From: Streptomyces cinerochromogenes
GTDB taxonomy: Bacteria > Actinomycetota > Actinomycetes > Streptomycetales > Streptomycetaceae
Assembly: GCF_014648635.1 (NCBI RefSeq)
Contig: NZ_BMRM01000021.1
Coordinates: 1 to 64,000 of the forward strand
Reading direction: 5' to 3'
Length of the DNA stretch: 64,000 nucleotides
Position 1 is the stretch's first letter. Each line of letters opens with the position of its first letter. Below the pieces are notes generated by a model. That model did no database searches, was not told where the DNA came from, and saw nothing but the letters and a program-made list of their open reading frames with translations. The position numbers were made by a program, and so were the translations under genes. This document shows, piece by piece, positions 1 through 7,539 of the stretch.

Positions 1-56
1 CCCTGGGCTGTTGATCGAGATGTCTGACGTCTCAATCACGCTGCCCGGGGGCCTCG

Positions 57-806
57 TTGGTCATCTATCCTGCCGCACTCGACCTGCCCCACACACTCGT
101 GGAGTGGGTCACCATGCTCATCGTCACCCGGGAGGGCGATCGGCGCTGCAAGCTCCGCCCGTCCCAGCGCGCGATGGTGGCACTGGTGTACCTGCGCGAA
201 CACGTCACCCTGGCGAAGATCGCTGCCGGGTTCGGGATCAGCGAGTCCACCGCCCACGCCTACACCAGCGCGGTCATCCACTTGCTCGCCGAACGAGCGC
301 CGGGCCTGCTGAAAGTCCTGCGCGAGGCCGACCCCGACTTCGTCCTGCTGGACGGCACCCTCGCCGAGTGCGACCGGGTCGGCGACTCACGTGCGGACTA
401 CTCCCACAAGCATCGCCGGCATGGAGTGAACGTGCAGGTGGTCACCGATCCAGACGGCCGACTGCTGTGGCTTTCACCCGGGCTGCCGGGCCGGTCTCAC
501 GACCTGACCGCCGCCCGCACCCACCGGATCATCCGCATCTGCGAGCGCCAGGGCGTTCCCATCCTGGCCGATCTCGCCTACCAGGGCGGCGGCCCCTGGT
601 TGACCACGGGCATCAAACGCAGGCCGCTGCAGGAACTCACGCCCACCGAGAAGACCGTCAACCGGGCTCTGGCCGCAGCACGGGCACCAGTCGAACGCGG
701 TGTCGCCCGTCTGAAGTCCTGGCGGATCTTCCGCAGATCCCGATGCAGCCCGAACCGCATGACGTCAATCGCCAAGGCCGTCCTCACCCTGGAGCGGCAA
801 CGCTGA
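57..806 (+). CDS. IS5-family (DDE_Tnp_4-like) transposase
   Basis: A 249-residue transposase that would cut and join the ends of its own IS element. The N-terminal third (about residues 32-75) is a helix-turn-helix typical of the IS5/Tnp_4 group. The DDE triad can be placed at D99 (LLDGTLAECDRV), D172 (ILADLAYQG) and E213 (PVERG). The start is TTG at 57; no better ATG lies in frame. The protein seems full length, but the C-terminus (after about residue 225) reads oddly and ends only 15 bases before a lone CRISPR-type repeat. I could not define terminal inverted repeats. A fragment of a related transposase lies at about 49.84-49.97 kb. Confidence 0.85.
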   Translation: MVIYPAALDLPHTLVEWVTMLIVTREGDRRCKLRPSQRAMVALVYLREHVTLAKIAAGFGISESTAHAYTSAVIHLLAERAPGLLKVLREADPDFVLLDGTLAECDRVGDSRADYSHKHRRHGVNVQVVTDPDGRLLWLSPGLPGRSHDLTAARTHRIIRICERQGVPILADLAYQGGGPWLTTGIKRRPLQELTPTEKTVNRALAAARAPVERGVARLKSWRIFRRSRCSPNRMTSIAKAVLTLERQR

Positions 807-821
807 AGAAGCTCAGTGAGT

Positions 822-850
822 CTGCTCCCCGCGCGTGCGGGGATGGTCCC
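822..850. CRISPR. Solitary type I-E-like CRISPR repeat
   Basis: A 29-base segment starting CTGCTCCCCGCG and ending GGGGATGGTCCC has the length, the palindromic core (CCCCGC...GCGGGG) and the GATGGTCCC end of type I-E repeats common in Streptomyces. No second full copy is present. Exactly 32 bases later (the usual I-E spacer length), at 883, the sequence again starts CTGC but then diverges. This could be an array eroded to one repeat, one spacer and four bases of the next repeat. No cas gene is in the window. Confidence 0.5.
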
Positions 851-1291
851 GGTGCGGGCCCTTGTGCAACTGCTGCCGGTTCCTGCACGTAATTGGCCAT
901 CCATGGGTTCGCCGCCAGCAGCTCGGCGCGGAGGCGGGTGTTCTCCTCCGCCTCGGCGGCGGCCTGGTCTTGGTCAACCTCCTCGGTGGCTGGTGCTGCC
1001 ACTGCTGCGCGGTGGGCCGAGTGCGGCCGAGCGGTCATCGGTCATCGGTCATCAGTCATCGGTCATGGAAAGTGCGGCTCCGGTGAGCCGGATCCCGGTG
1101 CCACGGATCGGGACGGCACGGTGGCTCGGGGGTGGTGCCGGCGCCACCGCCGACTCGGGGCCTGGGCCTACTGCTTCACGGGCGAGTGGGGAGGAGGGTT
1201 GCTTCCGTCACTACGCGTCCGGTCGACGGGCCCGGGCGTCTGGTCCGGACACCGGGTCCGGGCATCGGCAAGAGAACGGGAACGGGGAAAC
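851..1291. other. Intergenic stretch, no convincing gene
   Basis: Holds the possible 32-base spacer (851-882), a heptamer tandem repeat (1033-1067) and the leader of the oxygenase gene. The minus strand encodes a charged, coiled-coil-like stretch (around 870-1000, containing ENTRLRAELLAANPWMANY) without codon support at its ends. It may be the relic of a small protein, but I cannot name it. Confidence 0.5.
1033..1067. repeat. Heptamer tandem repeat (GGTCATC)n
   Basis: Five consecutive 7-base units: GGTCATC three times, then AGTCATC, then GGTCATG. It lies about 225 bases before the start of the carotenoid oxygenase gene. It could be slippage or an iterated protein-binding site; nothing in the sequence decides. 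Confidence 0.85.
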
Positions 1292-2821
1292 ATGATGGCC
1301 AGTCAGGTTCGTCACACACGGCGGCGACTTCTCAAGGGCGCCGCGGTCGCGGCAGCGGGCGGCGTGCTCGGGAGCGGCCTGGGGCCCGGCTTCTTCACGG
1401 CTTCGGCGCAGACGAGTCCCGTAGCCGGGAGGAGCGGCGGCGCGGCGGGGGCGACCCCGTTCCTGGAGGGGGCGTTCGCTCCGGTCACCGAGGAGGTGAC
1501 CGCGTTCGATCTCCAGGTGACCGGACGCGTTCCGCGTGACCTGGACGGCCGCTATCTGCGCAACGGTCCGAACGCGCTGGGTCTGGAGGATGTCCGTGCT
1601 CACCACTGGATGCTCGGCGACGGCATGGTGCACGGGGTCCGTCTGCGCGGCGGGCGCGCGGAGTGGTACCGCAACCGCTGGGTGCGGTCCTCGCAGGTGA
1701 CGGCGAAGCTCGGGGAGACGTACCCGGGTCAGGCGCCGCCGGACGACTTCGCGTGCAACACGCATGTCATCCCGTACAACGGGCGCATCCTGGCCGTGCA
1801 GGAAGGTGGGCCGCTGCCGTACGAACTGGACGGCGAGCTGAACACCGTGGGCCCGTACGACTTCCGCTCCACCCTCACGGGTGCCTTCACCGCGCACACC
1901 AAGTACGACGCCACGGCTGACGAGCTGCACGCGATCGCGTACTACCCCACCTGGGATCACGTGCGGCACACCGTGATCGACCGCACCGGCCGGGTGGCGC
2001 GGACCGCGCGGATCGCCGTCGCGGACGCGCCGATGATGCACGACTTCGCGCTCACCGCGACGTACGTGGTGATCGTCGACGTACCGGTCACCTTCGACGG
2101 TGCCGCCGCCCAGGCGGGCGCGCTCGTGCCGTACGTGTGGAACGACAGGCACCCCATGCGTGTCGGGCTGCTGCCGCGCGCCGGCGGCACCACGCGCTGG
2201 TTCGAGATCGACCCCGTGTTCTACTCGCACACCCTCAACGCCTACGACGACGGTGACACCGTCGTGGTGGAGTACACCGGGTTCCCCGCGCCGTTCCACG
2301 CTGCCGGACGCGGTGCGGGCGGTCCTTCGGCGACCGGTGCTCCGACCTTGGACCGCTGGACGATCGATGTGCGCGCGGGCCGGGTCCGCAGCACCCGGCT
2401 GGACGACCGCCCGCAGGAGTTCCCCCGCATCAACGAGTCCCTGGTCTCCCGTCGGCACCGGTACGCCTACACGGCGAGTGCGGCCGAGATGTGGCGCGCG
2501 TACGAGACGGTCGACGGGGTGCCGCCGGACGAGAAGTTCACGAACTACCTGGTGAAGCACGACATGCTGCGCGGCAGCCGGCGGTTCCACCGCTTCCCCG
2601 AGGGCGCGGCGGTCAGCGAGCCGGTGTTCGTGCCGCGGCGCGGGGCGCGCGACGAGGACGACGGTTACGTCCTGTCGTACGTGAACGATCCGGACCGCGG
2701 CGCGACCGACCTCGTGATCCTCTCCGCCGTGGACTTCGGCGGTCGTCCGCTGGCCCGGGTTCATCTGCCCGGCCGGGTGCCGCTGGGATTCCACGGCAAC
2801 TGGATCGCGGACGCCGGGTAG
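1292..2821 (+). CDS. Tat-exported carotenoid cleavage dioxygenase family protein
   Basis: A 509-residue member of the RPE65/carotenoid oxygenase/lignostilbene dioxygenase family, Fe(II) enzymes that split a double bond in carotenoids, stilbenes or related compounds. The four iron-binding histidines are recognisable: H202 (TAHTKYD), H250 (MMHDFAL), H313 (YSHTLNAY) and H501 (GFHGNW). The N-terminus has a twin-arginine signal (RRRLLKGA, residues 10-17) followed by a hydrophobic stretch, so the protein is probably exported folded. ATG at 1292 follows GGGGAAAC; the frame is open back to 893, but that extension is arginine-rich and non-protein-like. No carotenoid biosynthesis gene is nearby, so the substrate is unknown. 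Confidence 0.9.
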   Translation: MMASQVRHTRRRLLKGAAVAAAGGVLGSGLGPGFFTASAQTSPVAGRSGGAAGATPFLEGAFAPVTEEVTAFDLQVTGRVPRDLDGRYLRNGPNALGLEDVRAHHWMLGDGMVHGVRLRGGRAEWYRNRWVRSSQVTAKLGETYPGQAPPDDFACNTHVIPYNGRILAVQEGGPLPYELDGELNTVGPYDFRSTLTGAFTAHTKYDATADELHAIAYYPTWDHVRHTVIDRTGRVARTARIAVADAPMMHDFALTATYVVIVDVPVTFDGAAAQAGALVPYVWNDRHPMRVGLLPRAGGTTRWFEIDPVFYSHTLNAYDDGDTVVVEYTGFPAPFHAAGRGAGGPSATGAPTLDRWTIDVRAGRVRSTRLDDRPQEFPRINESLVSRRHRYAYTASAAEMWRAYETVDGVPPDEKFTNYLVKHDMLRGSRRFHRFPEGAAVSEPVFVPRRGARDEDDGYVLSYVNDPDRGATDLVILSAVDFGGRPLARVHLPGRVPLGFHGNWIADAG

Positions 2822-3107
2822 CGCGCCGCTGTCGTCGTCGTGTTTCCGGCAGCGCGGCGGCCGCCCGGTCGCGATCTCGGACGCCGGCGGGCGGTCGCGG
2901 GGGCGTCCGCCCGGTCGTGGGGCCCGGTTCGTCAGCGGTTGCCGCAGGAGCGGAGCCGGACGGTGCGGTCCGGACCGTAGCGGTAGGCGCGGAACGGCAC
3001 GTGGGTCCGGGGAGCCCAGGCGGGATTCAGCGCGAGGGCCGGCGGTCCGCCGGAGGCGTTCCGTCAGTCCGGCGCGGCGCCGGACCGCGTGCGCCTTCGG
3101 ACCCACC
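2822..3107. other. Intergenic, no clear gene
   Basis: Between the oxygenase and the MarR promoter. The minus strand (about 3050-2935) reads a short tail containing THVPFRAYRYGPDRTVRLRS, which resembles the end of a small secreted protein, but a stop closes it upstream. Probably a remnant. Confidence 0.4.
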
Positions 3108-3137
3108 GGATATAGTAGCCATGGATATAGTAGCCAT
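3108..3137 (+). promoter_or_regulatory. Perfect 15-bp tandem duplication carrying a -10-like TATAGT
   Basis: GGATATAGTAGCCAT is repeated exactly, 3108-3122 and 3123-3137. Each copy contains TATAGT, a good -10 element. The second ends 14 bases before the MarR start, so the transcript would have almost no leader. The AT-rich block stands out from its GC-rich surroundings. It probably holds the promoter and the autoregulatory operator of the MarR operon. Confidence 0.6.
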
Positions 3138-3151
3138 GTAATCTATCCGCC

Positions 3152-3646
3152 ATGAGCAAGGGTTCACCGGGCCCCACGCCCGGCTTCCTCGTATGGCGGC
3201 TCGCCAACAAATGGCGCGTCGCGGTCGATCGCGCGGTGGCTCCGCTGGGCCTCACCCACGCGCAGTACTCACTGGTCGCGTCGCTGCACGGCATGCAGCG
3301 CGCCGGTGAGCGGCCCAGTCAGCGCCGACTCGCCGACCACACCGGCCTGGAGACGCTGTACGTCTCGAAGCTGGCGCGCGCTCTGGAGTCGGCCGGCCTG
3401 GTCGAGCGCACCCGCGATCCCCGCGACCCGCGCGCCGTACAGCTCGCCCTCACCGAGCAGGGTCTCGCCGTCACTCGGCGAGCCATCGCGGTGGTCCAGG
3501 ATCTGCTTCAGCAGTTGCTGGAGCCGCTCGGCGGCCTCGACGCCCCGCGGACGCGCGCGTTCACCGACGAACTGACGACCCTGCTCGACGCACCTCTCGC
3601 TCCATCCCTACCGAACGACGAGAGCACCCAGGGGACAACACCATGA
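3152..3646 (+). CDS. MarR family transcriptional regulator
   Basis: A 164-residue winged-helix regulator of MarR type. The DNA-binding core is at about residues 45-100 (the segment LADHTGLETLYVSKLARALE and the RTRDPRDPRAV wing). Members bind as dimers to palindromes near their own promoter and release on binding small phenolic or lipophilic ligands. The ATG at 3152 has no obvious Shine-Dalgarno and sits close to the duplicated -10 boxes, consistent with a leaderless or very short-leader transcript. The stop overlaps the next start by four bases (ATGA), so the two are translationally coupled. Confidence 0.9.
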   Translation: MSKGSPGPTPGFLVWRLANKWRVAVDRAVAPLGLTHAQYSLVASLHGMQRAGERPSQRRLADHTGLETLYVSKLARALESAGLVERTRDPRDPRAVQLALTEQGLAVTRRAIAVVQDLLQQLLEPLGGLDAPRTRAFTDELTTLLDAPLAPSLPNDESTQGTTP

Positions 3647-4086
3647 CCACCACCGCACCCGTCGCCAACCCCCGCACCCTCGGCTTGGCCCACTACGCCG
3701 CCCGCGGGGTCCTGGAGCACGTCCTGGCCCGGCACGGCATCACGTTCCAGCAGCAGATCGCCCTGCGTGCCGCCGTCACCGCCGACGCTCCGCAGACGCC
3801 GGACGATCTCGTCGCGCAGGTCCGCGGCTCCCTCAAGGCCGATCCGGCCGACATCCGCGCCACTCTCGACGAGCTGCTGGCCAACCAGCTGCTCGTCTCG
3901 GACGGCGCGCGCCTTCGCCCCTCGGCCGCAGGGCACGAACTGCTCGCCGCCATCAGCGCGGAGACGGCCCCCGTCACCGCCCGCATCTGGGGCGGGATAC
4001 CCGACGAGGACCTGGCCGCGGCCGGTCGCGTCCTCGCCCTGGTCACTGAGCGCGCCAACGCGGAGCTCGCGGCGCTGACCGCCTGA
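3643..4086 (+). CDS. Winged-helix protein coupled to the MarR gene
   Basis: A 147-residue protein whose middle (about residues 35-95, QQIALRAAVTADAP through SDGARLRPSAAGHELL) has the helix-helix-wing layout of small MarR-like DNA-binding proteins, although it is more divergent than its upstream neighbour. It overlaps that gene by ATGA, so both are made together and could form heterodimers or act on the same target. The target could be the converging alpha/beta hydrolase gene or something outside the pair. No enzyme motif is visible. Confidence 0.7.
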   Translation: MTTTAPVANPRTLGLAHYAARGVLEHVLARHGITFQQQIALRAAVTADAPQTPDDLVAQVRGSLKADPADIRATLDELLANQLLVSDGARLRPSAAGHELLAAISAETAPVTARIWGGIPDEDLAAAGRVLALVTERANAELAALTA

Positions 4087-4224
4087 CCGCCCGGCCACGG
4101 GGGTACCTCGGCCACGGACAGCGAGGTCGTGGTCCAGGGTGAGGAACTGTTCGTGAGAGCCGAGGGTCGGGGTGTCTCCGCTGACTCCGGCAGGTTCGCC
4201 GACTGGAGTGCGGCCGCGGTGCTT

Positions 4225-5016
4225 CTACGGCTGCTGCGAGACGGTGGTGAGGAAGTCCAGGACGACGGGGCTGGCGTGAGTGCGGAATTCCTCGAAGTAG
4301 GCGTGCCGGGCTTCGGGGACGAGGTGGAGCCGGGCACCCGGAATGCGGTCGGCGAGCAGGGGCGCGTTGGCGGTGGGGTTGAGCAGGTCGTCCGTTCCAT
4401 GGATGACCAGGGTGGGTGCGCTGATGCCGGGCAGGAGATCCCAGGCGTTGTGCCGGTTGCTGGCCGTGAGGTGGTGGCGCCGGGAGTGGGCGGGCATGGC
4501 GGGGTCACCGAGGGTGTGGTGCGGGCCGGGGTGGTCGGCGAGCCATCGGGGGGTGTACATCAGCTGCAGCAGCGCCTGCTCCGCGGCTTCGGGCTGAGGC
4601 TGGGCGAGGGCTCGGCGGACGTCGTTGCCGCGTTCGATGCTGTGCGGACCGCCGGGTGAGGTGCAGCCGAGAACCAGCGCGCGGACCCGGTGCGGGTAAC
4701 GGGCGGCGAGTTGCTGGGCCACGCGGCCGCCCATGGACGTGCCGTAGACGTCCGCCCGGTCGATGCCCAGTCCGTCGAGGACGGCGATGACGTCCTGGGC
4801 GAACAGCTCGATGCTGTGGGGTGTGTCGGGTTTGTCGCTGTCGCCGGTGCCGCGGTAGTCGAGAGTGAGCGTGCTGCGGGCGGGGTGGAAGTCCGCACGG
4901 ACCGTGTCCCACCAGTGGTGGTTGTTGGCCTGGCCCGCCAGCAGGACCAGCGGCACTCCCCCGCCTTGCAGCTGGTAGGCGATGCGCGTCCCGTCCGGCG
5001 CCGTCACGTACGTCAT
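4225..5016 (-). CDS. Alpha/beta hydrolase
   Basis: A 263-residue single-domain alpha/beta-hydrolase. The nucleophile elbow is GTSMGG (serine at about residue 97), the acid is in HGTDD and the catalytic histidine in EARHAYFE near the C-terminus. An LVLLAGQANNHHWW segment forms the oxyanion region. No signal peptide, so cytosolic. The chosen ATG (5016) is preceded by GGGGGAA; the frame is open upstream to 5226, but that extension is proline/arginine rich and crosses into the 3' end of the neighbouring cupin gene. Substrate unknown; esterase, lactonase or haloperoxidase-like activities all occur with this layout. Confidence 0.85.
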   Translation of the reverse strand: MTYVTAPDGTRIAYQLQGGGVPLVLLAGQANNHHWWDTVRADFHPARSTLTLDYRGTGDSDKPDTPHSIELFAQDVIAVLDGLGIDRADVYGTSMGGRVAQQLAARYPHRVRALVLGCTSPGGPHSIERGNDVRRALAQPQPEAAEQALLQLMYTPRWLADHPGPHHTLGDPAMPAHSRRHHLTASNRHNAWDLLPGISAPTLVIHGTDDLLNPTANAPLLADRIPGARLHLVPEARHAYFEEFRTHASPVVLDFLTTVSQQP

Positions 5017-5194
5017 CGGCTGGTTCCCCCACTCCGGTGTCGGCGGGGCCAGTATCTCCCGCTCGGGCCCAGGGCCTGGCGCCGGGGCCCTGGACCCAGA
5101 ACGCGCGGGCCCCTGGGCCCGCCGGGCCCGCATCCAGCGCGCAGACGTCGGGATCCAAGGAGTGTGGCCGGGCCGGGCCGTGGTGCCGTCGGCT

Positions 5195-5689
5195 TCAGGC
5201 GAGGTCGGTGGCCGGCTCGGTCGCATAGCGGCTCATCGCGTCGATGTTGGACTGCGGCGTCAGCGGCCGACCGTTGACGAGCACCTCCTGGAGATCCCGG
5301 AAGTACTGCACGTACAGGTCGGGGGTGAAGGTGCTGAGCATGACGGCGGGTTGGTCGGTCAGGTTGGCGAAGGTGTGCGGGGTACCGGGCGGAACCATCA
5401 CGAGCGTGCCGGTGGTGGCGTCGTAGTCCTCGTGCCCGACGGTGAACCGCACGGTGCCGGAGAGGACGTAGAAGCCCTCGTCGTGTCGGGCATGGCGGTG
5501 CTGTGGCGGTCCCTGGGTGTGCGGGGCGAGGACGGACTCCGCGATCGCGAGGCGGTGCCCGGTGTGGCTGCCGTCCTCCAGAATGCGCATGCGCGTGGTG
5601 CCGAGAACGATCGTCTCGCCGTCGCCGGGACCCACCACCGACACAGTGGAGTCGGTCCGCGGCTCGCTGGTCTTCGCTTCTTCGGTCAT
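5195..5689 (-). CDS. Cupin domain protein
   Basis: A 164-residue cupin. The first metal-binding motif reads PPQHRHARHDEGFYVLSG (about residues 62-79) and the second is in MVPPGTPHTFANL (about 99-111), giving the histidine/glutamate set that binds a metal in the beta-barrel. Such proteins are quercetinase-like dioxygenases, isomerases or binding proteins; sequence alone does not decide. It is divergent from a LysR gene with a perfect LysR box between them, so it is the likely regulated target. Start is ATG 5689; an upstream in-frame start at 5734 would add 15 residues lacking cupin character. Confidence 0.85.
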   Translation of the reverse strand: MTEEAKTSEPRTDSTVSVVGPGDGETIVLGTTRMRILEDGSHTGHRLAIAESVLAPHTQGPPQHRHARHDEGFYVLSGTVRFTVGHEDYDATTGTLVMVPPGTPHTFANLTDQPAVMLSTFTPDLYVQYFRDLQEVLVNGRPLTPQSNIDAMSRYATEPATDLA

Positions 5690-5745
5690 GCTCACGAGTG
5701 CACCGCCGCGGCCCTGCCCGTGTCCAAGACTCATCCCGCGGCGCC

Positions 5746-5762
5746 GATACCCCGTGGGTATC
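5746..5762. promoter_or_regulatory. LysR-type operator, perfect T-N11-A box
   Basis: GATACCCCGTGGGTATC is a perfect inverted repeat (6-base arms, 5-base centre) and its inner 15 bases, ATAC through GTAT, match the T-N11-A rule for LysR-type regulators. It lies 9 bases before the LysR GTG start and 57 bases before the divergent cupin start, so binding could both repress the regulator and control the cupin gene. Confidence 0.75.
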
Positions 5763-5770
5763 GTGGCAGC

Positions 5771-6622
5771 GTGGAGCTACGGACCTTGCGCTACTTCGTG
5801 GCGGTCGCCGAGGAACTCCACTTCGGCCGGGCCGCCACCCGACTGCACATGAGTCAGCCGCCGCTGAGCCGGGCGATCAAGCAGTTGGAGGCCGATGTCG
5901 GGGCCGTGCTCTTCACCCGCGCGCCTACGGGGGTCACGCTCACTGCGGTGGGCTCGGTGCTGCTCGACGAGGCGCGGGCCCTACTCGACCATGCCGACCG
6001 CGTCCGGGAACGCGTGAGCGCGGCGGCCGGCGTCGCCACCCTCACCATCGGCATCCTGGGCGACGGCACCGACCCGGGAGTGGGCAGGCTGGCCGCCGCC
6101 TACCGCCGAAGCCACCCCGGCGTCGACATCCGCATCCGCGACACCGATCTGACCGACCCGACCTGCGGGCTGCGCGCCGGGTTGGTCGACGTCGCGCTGA
6201 CTCGGTCGCCGTTCGACGAGACTGCCCTGACGGTGCGTGTACTGCGGGCCGATCCGGTCGGTGTGGTCCTGCGCGCCGACGATCCGCTGGCCCGCCGCGA
6301 GTGGCTGCGGCTGGCCGAGCTGAGCGACCGCCGCTGGTTCACGTTCCCGGAGGGCACCGACCCCATCTGGCAGTCGTACTGGAACGGCGGCAGGGCACGC
6401 GAGGGTCCAGTGGTGCGTGCCGTCCAGGAATGTCTGCAGGCCGTACTGTGGAACGGCACGGTCGGGCTGGCGCCGCTCGGACACGATCTGCCCGCGGAGC
6501 TGACCATGGTGCCGCTGGTCGACATGCCGCCGAGCCGAGTGGTCGCCGTGTGGAACGAGGGTGACACCAATCCATTGATCCGATCCTTCATCGAGATCGC
6601 GACAGCCTCGTACCGTCACTGA
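5771..6622 (+). CDS. LysR family transcriptional regulator
   Basis: A 283-residue LysR-type regulator: N-terminal winged HTH (residues 1-60, RTLRYFVAVAEELHFGRAA then SQPPLSRAIKQLE), a linker helix, and a periplasmic-binding-like effector domain from about residue 90 (LTIGILGDGTDPG). GTG at 5771 gives the canonical short N-terminus; the frame is open upstream to 4982, but that part is antisense to the cupin. It faces the cupin gene across a T-N11-A box and probably activates it in response to an unknown ligand. Confidence 0.92.
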   Translation: MELRTLRYFVAVAEELHFGRAATRLHMSQPPLSRAIKQLEADVGAVLFTRAPTGVTLTAVGSVLLDEARALLDHADRVRERVSAAAGVATLTIGILGDGTDPGVGRLAAAYRRSHPGVDIRIRDTDLTDPTCGLRAGLVDVALTRSPFDETALTVRVLRADPVGVVLRADDPLARREWLRLAELSDRRWFTFPEGTDPIWQSYWNGGRAREGPVVRAVQECLQAVLWNGTVGLAPLGHDLPAELTMVPLVDMPPSRVVAVWNEGDTNPLIRSFIEIATASYRH

Positions 6623-6806
6623 GCAACGGCAACCAGTGCTGCCGCAGCTCCTGAAGAAGCCGAACGCCGCGGCCCCAGCAGAACAGTCAGCTGCCTCGGA
6701 CCGACACGACGGTTTGCCGGGCTCACCTGCATCAGGCGATCCGGGCACCCCGGCGGAGTCCGCAATCACCGAAGGCTTGTTCCCTTACGGAGAAGTCGGC
6801 CATCCG

Positions 6807-7235
6807 CTACGAGACCACCGTGCTGGTCGCGTCCCCCAACGAATGGCTCTGACCACCTGCGGAATCGCCCTCACCGGTCACCTTGTAGCCGGGGACCGAG
6901 GGCCAGCGGACCGTCAGAACCACGGACTCTTCCTCCGCGAACCAGGAGTGATCGACGCCCCGGCCCCACACGACGTAGTCCCCCTGCTCGGCCAGGAGAA
7001 CACTGCGCCCGGGCAGTTCCACTCGGAACCGGCCGCTGATGAGGACCAACAGGGCGGTGCGCTCTTCGCCGGTCACCCACTGGGCCCGCTCATCGCCCCG
7101 TGGGTGGACGCCCCATTTGATCTCCACGTCCTCGCTGTGCCGGGGGTCGGAGGCGTCCTTGAAATGCCCCAGCAGCCACCCCCGGTCGAGCGCCGCGTCC
7201 CTGCCGGCATTGCCCACGTACACGTTGTCGGTCAT
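6807..7235 (-). CDS. Cupin-fold protein, signal-peptidase-I-adjacent type
   Basis: A 142-residue protein beginning MTDNVYVGNAGRDAALDRG. The second half has cupin-like strands (ALLVLISGRFRVELPG, about residues 66-81; GDYVVWGRGVDHSW, about 91-104). Metal residues are weaker than in the neighbouring cupin. Streptomyces homologues are often labelled signal peptidase I, a name the sequence does not support: no Ser/Lys catalytic motif and no membrane anchor. The start at 7235 has a GGAG Shine-Dalgarno. Monocistronic, function unknown. Confidence 0.7.
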   Translation of the reverse strand: MTDNVYVGNAGRDAALDRGWLLGHFKDASDPRHSEDVEIKWGVHPRGDERAQWVTGEERTALLVLISGRFRVELPGRSVLLAEQGDYVVWGRGVDHSWFAEEESVVLTVRWPSVPGYKVTGEGDSAGGQSHSLGDATSTVVS

Positions 7236-7539
7236 GGCTCCGGAAGGTAGCAGCCACCACATCGTCACTCACCGCGGCAACTGTCGGCGCCTTCGCAAGC
7301 TGCCACGCCCGTGCGGCCGGTGGGGAGGAAGACCCGTCGGACGAGTACCGGGCAGCGACCGGGCCGCTTCCCTGAGCGCCCCCACCTCGTGCCCTCGATC
7401 GCCCGCTACGGGGACCCACCCGGGCAGGCGCAGGGCGAGCAGGGGAACATGGCTGGTCGCCGTCAAGCAGTTCCGCGAGGCGACGGGCCCCCGTGGTGCC
7501 GCCGAGGAGCAGTAGGTGCAGGGGAGGTCGGGTCCGTTC

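Noticed and set aside
784..1038. Minus-strand frame with a coiled-coil-like stretch beside the CRISPR-type repeat
   Set aside because: It runs through the repeat, has no ribosome site and no recognised family; kept only as a possible relic.
893..1291. An upstream extension of the oxygenase frame to 893
   Set aside because: The added residues are arginine, glycine and serine rich with no protein-like pattern, cross the heptamer repeat, and the Tat signal starts at 1292 behind a ribosome site.
2935..3050. Minus-strand tail containing THVPFRAYRYGPDRTVRLRS
   Set aside because: Closed by a stop upstream and no signal peptide or start; a possible secreted-protein remnant only.
1211..3106. A 631-codon open frame antisense to the oxygenase gene
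   Set aside because: High-GC DNA has long open antisense frames; this one is proline, arginine and histidine rich and has no domain.
7090..7515. Overlapping frames either side of the 7.2-kb cupin
   Set aside because: They lack starts with ribosome sites and domain content; the cupin-fold gene explains the coding signal.
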